Origin: Eriocheir sinensis
Lineage: Eukaryota > Arthropoda > Malacostraca > Decapoda > Varunidae
DNA: 64,000 bases
Assembly (NCBI RefSeq): GCF_024679095.1
Contig: NW_026110845.1
Location: 1-64,000, forward strand
Direction of reading: 5' to 3'
This document shows, in pieces, positions 54,866-64,000 of the stretch. The translations under genes were made by a program, and so were the position numbers. The first letter of the stretch is position 1. Each line of letters opens with the position of its first letter. The notes under the pieces are model-generated. The model was not told where the DNA came from, searched no databases, and saw only the letters and a program-made list of their open reading frames with translations.

Positions 54866-57512
54866 ATACAGGCAGACAAACACATCTGGATCACGGGTGA
54901 TTTCAACCTCCCCGACATTGACTGGACTGCAATACCCCATTTGACCCTCCCGATGCTGACGCCCCGAACCCAATTATTCCCCACACAAACAGACTCCATC
55001 TACACGACACATTCGTTGACATCATAAATACATTTTCACTCTCACAAACAGTACTCCAGCCAACACGAACACATACTGTAACGCGCCCCGCTGGCCACGG
55101 TGGCCCTTTGACCACAGCACACACCCTTGACCTTTTTCTCACCAACAACATTCTTAACATAACAAACACTCAGGTTGTTCCAGGACTTAGTGATCATGAC
55201 ATACTCATCGTTGACGCTGACCTCCGACCGATAGACATAAACAGAGACCCAGACAGATATTCCTTTTTTCAAGGGCTGACTTAGACATGATCAAGCAAGA
55301 CCTAACTGCCTTCAGCACCGACTTTTTTGCGACAGACCCACACACAAGACTTCCTTCCACCAACTGGAACAACCTGAAACACACCATACACACCTCAATG
55401 AACAGACACATACCACAAAAAACACTTTCTAGTAGGTACACACTCCCCTGGTTTTCCAGGGATCTACGCAGACAACATCGCAAGAAACAAAGACTCTACA
55501 GACGCGCGCAGACATACAACACAACAGACAATTGGACCGCCTACAAAAACCACCAAAAGACATTTTCCAAAAACATAAAAGTAGCGGAACGCAAACCCAT
55601 AGCAACTTACCCCAGAGACAACGTAAGAAATAACAAAAGAAACTTTTTCAAATTCTTTAAGATGCGCAGACATGACACTAACACGATTACATCACTTAAA
55701 GACAACACTAACACATTAGTAACCAGCCCACAACACAAAGCACAAATACCCAACACACAGTTCCAATCGGTATTCACACAAGAACACAACCTGACACCAA
55801 ACATGCCACACTGCCCCTTCCCCCCATAGCCCCCCTTGACATCACGACTAACGGAATACAGAAATTCCTGGAAGGACTCGACACAACTAAATCCACTGGC
55901 CCCGACAACATTCCCGCCTTCATCCTTAAATCCTTTGCCCCCATCCTTGCCCCCATCCTTCAGGCCATATTCGCCCAATCACTATCATCCACCTCATTAC
56001 CCTCTGACTGGCTTTTGGCAAACATTAATCCTTTATTTAAGACAGGTGACCGGACTGACCCAGCCAATTATCGCCCCATCTCACTAACATCAATTCCATG
56101 CAAAATTTTCGAACACATAATACACAAACACATAATGAATCACCTTGACGCAAACAACATCCTTACTGACTCACAACACGGCTTTCGACCCAAACGCTCA
56201 TGTGAATCGCAACTCATTACTACATATCACGACATGACGAGGCTACTTGACCGACGTGACATTAAACAAGTTGACACTATTGTTTTAGATTTTGCCAAAG
56301 CCTTCGACAAAGTCCCGCACAAAAGACTGACATTAAAATTAAAATACTACGGTATTCCAGGACCTATTCTTCACTGGATCACTGCATTTCTTACTAACAG
56401 GACTCAACGTGTTCTTCTTGACGGATCTTCATCTGACACTGTCCCTGTTTCTTCAGGTGTCCCACAAGGCACCGTTCTAGGCCCCCTTCTTTTCCTCCTG
56501 TACATTAACGATCCTCCACTGTCAACGCCTAACTCTTCCACTAGAGCTAGACTATTTGCTGACGATAGTTTACTGTTTAAAGCAGTAAAGACTACTGACG
56601 ACTGCAGACTACTACAAAACGACTTGGACGCCCTCGAGCGGTGGGAACGCACCTGGCATATGCACTTCCGACCAGACAAATGCAAACTATTAAGATTCAC
56701 CAGAGCGCAAAACCCCATCCATCACACTTACACTCTCCATAATTCAGATTTAGAATCAGTTCACACACACATCTCTCCATCTCCATCTCTCAACTAACTT
56801 GAAATTCAACACCCACATAGGCCATATCAGTGCCACAGCCAACAGAACACTGGGGCTCCTGAGGAGGAATTTACATAACTGCACACCTGACATTAAACAC
56901 ATAGCTTATGACACACTTGTGAGACCAACTCTGGAATACTGCTCCACGGTGTGGGATCCTCACACACACAGAAACATTGATAGGTTAGAACAAATCAACA
57001 CCAAGGCAGCAAGGTTCATTACAAACAATTACACTCGAACGCCTGGCATCACAACACGGATCAAACAACAGATAAACATGGACCCTCTTCACATACGCAG
57101 ACAAGCACACAGACTTACACTTATGTACAAGATCACAAACACTCACATCGACATTGACCCACAAACATACCTACACAACGCAAACAGTCAACGTACTCGT
57201 AATACACACATATATAAATACCAAACATATCACACTAACACTGACGCATACAAGCACTCATACTTTCCATGCACCATACGTGACTGGAACAGCCTCCCTC
57301 AACAGATTTTAGACTGCGGTACAATAGACTCATTCAAAAAACAAATACACACTCACTTGTCACCACAACACACCAACACTAACAATTACACTTGAATCAC
57401 TTCACTCCACAGCACACCCGGCTCCCCCGTCTCCCCAACAGCCAACAAATATGCGTGTTATGCACCTGTACGGGTGCCCTGCGCATTATTGTCCAGATCC
57501 AGATCCAGAATT
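54866..57512 (+). mobile_element. Jockey/CR1-type LINE, C-rich family, 5'-truncated
   Basis: It starts in the endonuclease (WITGDFNLPDIDW near 54890; LSDHDILIVDADL near 55190). It continues through a linker frame (55287-55829), the RT frame at 56015-56797 (NYRPISLTSIPCKIFE, VLDFAKAFDKVPHKRL, SGVPQGTVLGPLLFLLYIND, LFADDSLLF), and a C-terminal frame at 56799-57395 ending in a stop. The frames are separated by single breaks. The 3' end is CAGATCCAGATCCAG, a short-unit tail. The very A/C-rich codon use (Asn, Thr, His) differs from every other LINE here. Confidence 0.9.
56015..57395 (+). pseudogene. RT catalytic domain and C-terminus of the C-rich LINE
   Basis: Two frames (260 and 198 residues) meet at 56797/56799, where one stop or indel breaks the codon series after the thumb. 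The catalytic Asp pair lies in LFADDSLLF. After the break: NRTLGLLRRNLHNC, LVRPTLEYCSTVWDP, DRLEQINTKAARFI, RDWNSLPQQILD, SFKKQIHTHL. All expected RT blocks are present, so the copy is young. Confidence 0.9.
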
Positions 57513-57539
57513 AAGACACCTCTCCTCCCGAAATTGACT

Positions 57540-57650
57540 TCTCTTTTGGCCGCTCATTACTTATGTTTTTGTGGGAACAGCGATTAGCGGGCTTTTTTTT
57601 TACAGCTTTGTTCGCTGCCCTTGAGCAGTTTCTTTAGCTGTAATAAAAAA
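57540..57650 (+). pseudogene. Probable LINE 3' UTR remnant
   Basis: TTCGCTGCCCTTGAGCAGTT, TCTTTAGCTGTAATAAAAAA resembles the CCCTTGAGCTG..TT.TTGTAAAAA 3' end of arthropod LINE transcripts. Confidence 0.4.
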
Positions 57651-57659
57651 AGAACAAAT

Positions 57660-58065
57660 GAACAGAGGTTGCTAACCCATGGTTGCCCTGCACACATTCT
57701 GAATGTTTTGGCTCATGATTTGGAAATTGGTAACATAGAAGAACATGTGGTTCATGTTGTAAAATACTTATAAAACCATCACTCTGCCTCAGCAAGATAA
57801 CGTGAGAAAGGCGGTCAACGTCTTGTTCTGCCCCAGGACACTAGACGGACCAGGCGTGGCTGACTGAAGATGTATATCTATATTAGCTCAGGTAAATTTG
57901 TGAAGTTGACAGGGAAAATATTGATATCAAAGTTAGAGAGTGTTTTATTTGTTTATTTTTCCATTCTATATTGTTGCCCTGCAATAAGATCAAGATTTAA
58001 ATCAATGAAAAAAAAAATATATAAATCTTGATTTAAATCAATGACTTAAAAAAATAGATAGTTCG
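57660..58065 (+). pseudogene. Degenerate hAT transposase fragment with ATTTAAATC repeats
   Basis: GCACACATTCTGAATGTTTTGGC and onward can be read as a broken C..H.LN.LAHD.-type block followed by VVHVVKYF, as in hAT transposases before the insertion domain. Stops interrupt it. The terminal ATTTAAATC repeats match the block at 49108-49230. Confidence 0.45.
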
Positions 58066-58124
58066 ACAAGACTTTAAGCGTTGTGAATTTTGAATGTAGC
58101 TCAAAATAGATGTTCTGGATCGTT

Positions 58125-58260
58125 ATCCACAAACATTCACATTCAATAAGGCTTTCATAGCGGTTGTGGGTGCTTCTATGGGTAGTTATGTGAGCCTAGT
58201 GATAGTTTGAGAAGGCCTCTGCACCGTGAATGTGAAAAACACTTATGAGCCAAAAGCGAC
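58125..58260. repeat. Dispersed repeat family copy
   Basis: CTTTCATAGCGGTTGTGGGT, CTATGGGTAGTTATGTGAGC and CTCTGCACCGTGAATGTGAA follow the family order. Confidence 0.7.
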
Positions 58261-58424
58261 GCAAATGTAAAATGATTTACTTCGACCTAAAACAAAAGCA
58301 CCACTTGAGAAGATTTGAGCAGAAGAAAATAATCAGTCATTTGCACCGTGTTATACTAAATATGATTCCTTGAGTCAACGAAACACGCTCTTGACTGATT
58401 GGTGCTAGCGTGGTGATGAATCTA

Positions 58425-58560
58425 TTAGCACCATCACCACCACCACCACCGTCACCACCACCACCACCATTTCCTATTTTCACTACCATCACTTCAACTA
58501 CCAAAACAAACCAATATCTCTACCACCATCACCACCACCACCAGCACCACCGAAGTCAAC
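58425..58560. repeat. Impure (CAC)n trinucleotide tract
   Basis: Blocks of CAC/ACC separated by TACCA and AAC segments. Histidine- and proline-rich frames here are compositional. Confidence 0.85.
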
Positions 58561-58619
58561 AGTTACTATCATTCTCTTGTTTCCCCGTCAAGGCGATTTT
58601 TCCTTCACTTTATCGACGC

Positions 58620-58921
58620 GGCCATTCACGGGCGAGGGAAAGGTAGTCCGATGAAGAGCCCGCTCGAAACTGTGTACACAATTACACATTTTGCCCCCGC
58701 CGCCGTCGAAAGCATTGTTGATGTGGTATCCAGAAACTGCTCAAATATTAGCCAGGAAAGAGCGGCGAGGCGTGGCGCGGGGTAGTCAACGGAGGCCGAA
58801 AAGTGACCAAGCCTGGGAGGGTCGCCGCCGAGTTTGGGATTTTTTTTGAAGGCTGTTATGACTGTTATTATTGTTATTATTATTGTTCCGCCCGTTTTGA
58901 AGAGTGTGGCGGAGGCGGGGA

Positions 58922-58962
<41 letters not shown>

Positions 58963-59990
58963 GCCTCACGAGGTGTCAAGTAGAGTTCAAAGGCTGCTGC
59001 TGTGTCACGCTATCAACATATACAAGTCACTGGACGCCCCCGGACACTCCGAGATGCCCGTGTCAGCTGACCATCACCGGAGCGACGGCGGGGCGCGGCG
59101 AGCACTGCACACCCTGCGGGGCTCCATCGCGCTGCCTCGCCTCACACTGTAAAATGGCCGCCCCAAACACTGCCCCGCCACGGCCGGAGCTCTCACATGC
59201 TTACCGCTGCTACGTCATCTTCATACTGATTTTTTTTTTTAAACACAACGTCCACTAGGAGGAGTGCCAACAGCCCGCAGACACAGGAAAGCCGCCTACG
59301 CTAGTGTAATACGTGTGAATGAGTCACAGCGTAACGGCCATCACGTCACGGGCTGCCGCTGCCGCCCCGCCCTCCGCCACCGCCGCCACACCGCCCCGGC
59401 CCTTCGCTGCCCTGTCCGTCCCCTGCTGCTGCCCGGCGGGGTGCCTCCATTGGCCTGAAGCTCACATTACCTCGTCTCGGTGTGAGAGGCGCCAGTACCG
59501 GCACAGTATAGGGCGACAGATAAAGCACAAAGTGGCCTCTGGTGACGTGCCCGCCGCCGGGCGACACCCGTCCTTCTCTCGCCCCGCGCCCCGCTCCCTG
59601 CCTCTCATTCCGCGGCCCTGGCCTCTCCTTCCCCTTGTCACCGTACTGTGGGCATGGTAACAGTCACTTACGACTGCTGGCGGCTCGTCCGTGCATGAAG
59701 GGTGGCAGGAACAATGACGCTGAGGGGAGAACACAATGCCGGGGTTGGCCGCGAGCTGACCAATCACATCACACGGGTTGCACTCACGCGGGCGCCGCCG
59801 CCCATTCCAACAAACCCTCTTCTCTGCCTCCCGCCCGCTGTGCCCCACGCCGCCGCTGCCTCACGTCACTAAATCATTTACTCAATCCTCTCGTCACCTC
59901 ATCTCCGCGTGAAGGGCGCCGGTAACAGCTGCGTATCCCTTAGAGCAGGGATTGGGGAGGAGGAGGAGGGACTGGGCGCGGAACATGGCC
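58620..59990. promoter_or_regulatory. CpG-rich region, possible promoter or first exons
   Basis: CpG density is far higher than in the flanks from about 58650 to 59960, with GCCGCC and GGCGCC runs and two AATGGCCGCC/ACATGGCCGCC sites (about 59153, 59984). A (GT)n lies at 58923-58960. No protein family is recognised in any frame. Related 35-bp segments at about 59475-59510 and 59888-59925 (minus strand CCGGTACTGGCGCC and CCGGCGCCCTTCACG, each followed by GAGGTAA or GAGGTGA) could be duplicated exon ends. Function is inference from composition. Confidence 0.4.
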
Positions 59991-60044
59991 GCCACGCGCT
60001 GGGACCCATATCATGGAGGTAGACCCATATAGCCTAGTCAAGCC

Positions 60045-60190
60045 CCGTTATCCTGCCCTAGCGACTCCACGCCCCATCTTCCTCGTGTCCAAATGAAATG
60101 GTTAACCAGAATCTCCACTCTTTCGTCCCTTCCAGTAGTAAACTAAACAGCAGCCTCCCTTAAACGGCGTATTCTTAATTAAACTTTTTG
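60045..60190 (+). pseudogene. LINE C-terminal fragment (family of 54632)
   Basis: AACCAGAATCTCCACTCTTT, CGTCCCTTCCAGTAGTAAAC and CAGCAGCCTCCCTTAAA resemble 54720-54790, with many changes. Confidence 0.55.
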
Positions 60191-60680
60191 CTACAACTGT
60201 CGGCTTCATACTCTGTCAAGATAGTCGAGTCGGGAGATGGGTCCCCATGCACCATGGTGACATATTTTTCTCACTTACATGTTTGTAATCCTCGAGGTGT
60301 CTAGTAAACAGATTTTTATGTTCCCGTCATGAAACTTGTCCCAAGGGGTTCTTTAGCGGCCATCTTGGATTTCCGACGATAATCAATAATCGCATAACTT
60401 TTGAGCTAGTCATCATGCAGAGACAAATTAACAATTTTTTCTGGGTAAAGTTGACTTGAGAAATTGATTGATGGGGTTATCTTTGTGATCAGGTTAAGTT
60501 GAACACATTAAAACTCGGTAAATATGAAAAAAAAAAAAAAAGATCAACACTCATACACTTGCAAATGAGTTATTTGCATATATACAAAACTATAATTATC
60601 CGATGAGTTCTGCAATCACCGATAATTGCTAGTAATTAGGAAAATAAATAAGATAAGCAGGTAGTTACTGAGCCTACCTG
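60191..60680. other. No recognised gene
   Basis: AT-rich sequence with a short poly(A) at 60527-60541 and no open frame of interest. Confidence 0.4.
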
Positions 60681-60718
60681 CCTACATATTAGACTTAGTC
60701 CTAACCAATAATGGGAAC

Positions 60719-61024
60719 TTGCTACGTGAGTTGGAGGTGGGCGGAGAGTTAGGAAATAGTGACCACAGAACGGTTCGTTTTAGCTTAGACTGGGCGGTAA
60801 CCCGCGAACCAAACCCAGTGTTAGTGCCAGATTTCAGAAGAGCAAATTACGAGGGGCTTCGAAGACATCTTGAAGGGGTAAACTGGGATAATCTAGGGAT
60901 TCATGAGGGCCAGAACTGCGGATTGGAGAGCCAGGAGAACCAGGTAGAAATGTCTTACAATAATTTAGTTAGAGTACCTAATAGTAGAGGGGCAAGGACA
61001 GCATATACCACAGCGAACACTTAG
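60719..61024 (+). pseudogene. CR1 ORF2, endonuclease C-terminus
   Basis: LGNSDHRTVRFSLDW carries the SDH motif that ends the endonuclease domain, followed by PDFRRANYEGLRRHLEGVNW. A stop at 61022 separates it from the RT frame. Confidence 0.8.
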
Positions 61025-61049
61025 AAAAGAAAACAATGACCCTAAGTGG

Positions 61050-62318
61050 ATGACTCGTGGACTAAAACACGAGATTGGGTTAAAGAAGGGAATTTATCAG
61101 AAAATAAAGAATGGGGAAACACATCTCAGGGGCCGGTACGTCGAACTATCTAGATTAGTTGAGAAAAACACCAGGATAGCAAAAAGGAACTATGAGATCA
61201 AAGTAGCAAATGAGGCGAAAAGTAATCCTAAGGGCTTCTTTCAGATGTATAGAACAAAAACACGGGAGAAAATTGGACCGCTGAAAACAAACACAGGGGA
61301 GCTAGTAGAAAATTACGAAAATATGAGCACATTGTTGAACGACTACTTCCTTTCAGTATTCACACAGGAGGATCGAACGACTATACCGGAAAGAGTTCAG
61401 GTGTACGAGGGCGGGGATGGCGATAAATTGAGGGATATAATCATTACCAGGCAAGTAGTTCAGGATGAGATAGATAAGCTTAAGAAGAACAAGTCGCCAG
61501 GTCCTGACAGGATATTTCCGAGGGTATTAAAGGAATTAGGTGATGTACTCAGTGACCCACTAACCGACATCTTTAAGATGTCGGTAAATACTGGCTATGT
61601 GCCGAGCCTATGGAAAGTAGCTAATGTGACGCCGATTTTTAAAAAGGGTGACAGGTCAGTTGCTTCAAACTATCGCCCAATTAGCTTAACATCGGTTATA
61701 GGCAAGATGCTGGAGTTCATAATAGCCAGGAACATTCGGGAGCATTCAGAGAAACATAGCTTATTTCACGACTCGCAGCATGGGTTCACAAAAGGTAGGT
61801 CATGCCTCACCAATCTCTTGTCCTTCTACAATAAAGTATTTGAGGCGGTTGACAGAGATGAAAATTATGATGTAATCTATCTTGATTTTAGTAGAGCGTT
61901 TGACAAAGTTCTTCACCAACGAATGTTGCTTAAATTACAGGCTCACGGAGTAGAGGGTAAAGTTTTGAACTGGGTCAAGGCGTGGCTTAGCAATAGGAAG
62001 CAAAGAGTGCAAATCAATGGTAAAAGATCTGACTGGGGATGTGTTACGAGTGGGGTCCCACAAGGCTCGGTATTAGGTCCACTTTTGTTTATTATTTATA
62101 TCAATGACTTAGATGCAGGAATTAGTAGTGATGTTAGTAAATTTGCAGATGATACCAAGATCGGTAGAGTAATTGAGTCGGATCAGGACGCTAGTATTCT
62201 CCAAGGTGAACTCAACAGATTGTATGACTGGGCGGATAAATGGCAGATGGAGTTCAATGTAGGGAAGTGCAGTATTCTGAGTGTAGGTAGGAACAACCCT
62301 CACATAACTATCGCTTAA
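61050..62318 (+). pseudogene. CR1 ORF2, reverse transcriptase (long open frame)
   Basis: 422 residues: TRIAKRNYEIKVA (linker), KKNKSPGPDRIFPRVLKEL, WKVANVTPIFKKGD, NYRPISLTSVIGKMLE, DSQHGFTKGRSC, IYLDFSRAFDKVLHQRM, SGVPQGSVLGPLLFIIYIND, SKFADDTKIGRV with the catalytic Asp pair, and MEFNVGKCSILSVG. All RT blocks are intact. The frame ends early at 62316, and the C-terminal part follows at 62366 in another frame. Confidence 0.92.
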
Positions 62319-62365
62319 ATGACACTCTCATAAGCAGGTTTGGGTGCGAGAGATTTAGGGTCTTA

Positions 62366-62950
62366 GTGAGCTCTGATCTCCGTCCAAGGGCACAATGCAT
62401 TCAAGCTAGAAATCGAGCTAATAGGGTACTGGGATTTATTTCAAGGAGCGTAAGCAACAGAAGCCCCGAAATCTTCCTCAAACTATATTTAGCATTAGTT
62501 AGACCTCATCTTGACTATGCGGTTCAGTTCTGGTCACCTTACTATAGAATGGATATCAAAATGTTAGAATCAGTGCAGAGGAGGATGACTAAGATGATTC
62601 AGGGGTTGAGAAACTTGCCATACGAGGAAAGACTCAAACAGTTAAACTTGCATTCTCTAGAAAGGCGAAGGGTGCGTGGAGACATGATCGAGGTTTATAA
62701 ATGGATGAAGGGCTTTAATAAGGGAGACATTCATAAGGTTTTGTTGGTAAGAGAACCGGGTAGGACACGAAGTAACGGGTTTAAACTGGATAAATTCAGA
62801 TTCAACAGGGACATAGGCAAAAATTGGTTTACTAACAGGGTGGTGGATGAGTGGAATAGGCTTAGCAGTCATGTGGTGAGTGCCAATACAATTGTCACAT
62901 TCAAAAATAGACTAGATAAATTCATGGACAGCGATATTAGGTGGGGTTAG
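62366..62950 (+). pseudogene. CR1 ORF2, C-terminal region
   Basis: ARNRANRVLGFISRSVSN, LVRPHLDYAVQFWSPYY, ESVQRRMTKMIQGLRN, LHSLERRRVRGDMIEVYKWM, FRFNRDIGKNWFTNRVVDEW, then a stop at 62948. It is the complete conserved end of a CR1-type ORF2. Confidence 0.9.
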
Positions 62951-63045
62951 ATACACGGGAGCTTAGGGTCAAAGGAGCTGCCTCGTACAGGCCTACCGGC
63001 CTCTTGTAGACTCCTGCGTTCTTATGTTCTTATGTTCTTATCTTA

Positions 63046-64000
63046 TATACTTTCACTGCCAGATAAATGCTACTCTTGTAATAAAATACTTTGACTCATG
63101 AATTCGAGCCTTAATAGAACTGTCGAGGAACTGAAATCTATTTTAAAAGGAGTGAAGGTTATGCAAGAGGCAATTATCGAAGCGTCTCGTTCTCGTGCAC
63201 AGTTCCTTTTAGTCACATCCACTTCATACCTTTTCTTGATTTTATGAGCTCGAAAAGGAGGTTGCAGGTCAAAGGGGCGGGAGCAAGGAACGGAGTGAGA
63301 AGGGCGTTAGTAGAGGAAAAAAGGTGAAGTGCAAAAGGAAGAAATGAGAGAGACAGGAGGAGATAAATGGAGGGATTTTGACAAGGAGAAAGGTGTTGGT
63401 AGAGGAAGAAAAGGTGAAGGTTAATAGGAAAAGAGGAAAGAGACAGGGGGAGAAGATAAGAGGGGTGCAGACAAGCAGAAGGGTATTAGAAGCGTAAGGG
63501 AATGATGATAATGGGAAAAATAAGACGATAGAAGGAGGAGGAGGAGGAGAAGGAGGAAGAAAAGAAACAGAAAGAAAAAGAAAACAAAGAGAATGAAAGA
63601 AAAACAGAGAGGAGAAAGAGAAAGAAAAAGAAAGTGAGGAAGAGAAAAAAAGAAAAAGTGAGAGTAGAGGAAGAGGAAGAGGAGGAAGTGGAGATGGAGG
63701 TGACGGTGGTGGTTGAGGGAGAAGAGGAAGGGATGCGAGACGGTACGGCAGACGCGAACGAGATAATTAGAGAGATACAGGTGCGCCCGGTTGTTAGCTG
63801 AGATTAGGAGAAGCCTCGGAAGATACGGGGAGAGAGTGAGAGGTGAAGGGTGCGATGAGGGTCGATAACAGGTGCGAAGGACGGTAGGGAAGGCCGGGAG
63901 GGACATGCAGTTAGGGAATACAGGAGAAAGAGGAGGCGGGGCAGGAGGTGAAACACGGGAGGGAAAAGGGTGTGATAAAGAGCGATAATGTGTCAAAAGG
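63046..64000. other. Purine-rich DNA without recognised gene
   Basis: From 63240 on, the plus strand is strongly A/G-rich with loose repeats (AGAGGAAAAAAGGTGAAG, AGAGACAGGAGGAGATAA at about 60-bp spacing). The long minus-strand frame is Ser/Phe/Leu-rich and compositional. Confidence 0.6.

Larger units (their letters stand above)
60690..63045 (+). mobile_element. CR1-like LINE, best-preserved RT, with short-repeat tail
   Basis: Order: endonuclease end, linker, RT, C-terminal region, then a 3' UTR with GGCCTACCGGCCTCTTGTAG and a tail of the 8-bp unit GTTCTTAT repeated about three times (63018-63043). Short-unit tails instead of poly(A) are typical of CR1. It is 5'-truncated at about 60690. The 3' parts of the copies at 30779 and 34933 belong to the same or a sister family. 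Confidence 0.92.

Noticed and set aside
63421..63996. 191-residue minus-strand Ser/Leu/Phe-rich frame
   Set aside because: It is the complement of A/G-rich DNA with low stop density; no start context or domain.

Overview
This is eukaryotic nuclear DNA from an animal, most likely a decapod crustacean. The reasons are dense long (GA)n/(GT)n/(AAT)n microsatellites, introns of several kb, and many CR1/Jockey-type LINEs, hAT elements and tRNA-derived SINEs of the kind seen in crab and shrimp genomes. Taxon is inference. No operons, prokaryotic genes or CRISPR arrays were seen.

Host genes are sparse. (1) Three plus-strand exons (12898-13092, 17534-17653, 18421-18680) encode the second half of a class IIb histone deacetylase domain (HDAC6-like). 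All splice sites and phases fit, but two exons each lack one G of a short homopolymer. (2) One minus-strand exon (31799-32001) encodes the nucleophile region of a GH31 acid alpha-glucosidase-like enzyme. (3) Two minus-strand exon-like stretches near 22.8 and 23.6 kb belong to no gene I recognise. (4) A CpG-rich stretch at 58.6-60 kb may be a promoter region.

Most of the rest is mobile DNA. 1-11117: a minus-strand gypsy-type LTR retrotransposon with near-identical LTRs and an env-like region, broken by a hAT element (8-bp target duplication), SINEs and minisatellites. 11-19 kb: a LINE fragment, then the HDAC introns with a Harbinger-like element and CR1 pieces. 19-27 kb: low-complexity DNA, a hAT MITE with a perfect 8-bp target duplication, and minisatellites. 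27300-31692: a hAT element holding a second inverted-repeat element, which in turn holds about 56 copies of a 42-bp satellite. 32-39 kb: several LINEs and minisatellites. 39.7-46.9 kb: a CR1-like LINE interrupted by a THAP-domain DNA transposon (31-bp inverted repeats, 8-bp target duplication), itself interrupted by another copy of the same LINE inside a (GA)n tract. 47-53 kb: SINEs and a TTAA-flanked element with another TTAA-flanked element inside. 53-63 kb: a third CR1 copy in (GA)n, a long Jockey/CR1-type LINE, and a well-preserved CR1 with a short-repeat 3' tail.

The strongest observations are the nesting hierarchies proven by exact target duplications, the repeated association of one CR1 family with (GA)n tracts, and the satellite array bounded by inverted repeats. 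I found no convincing new biochemical system.
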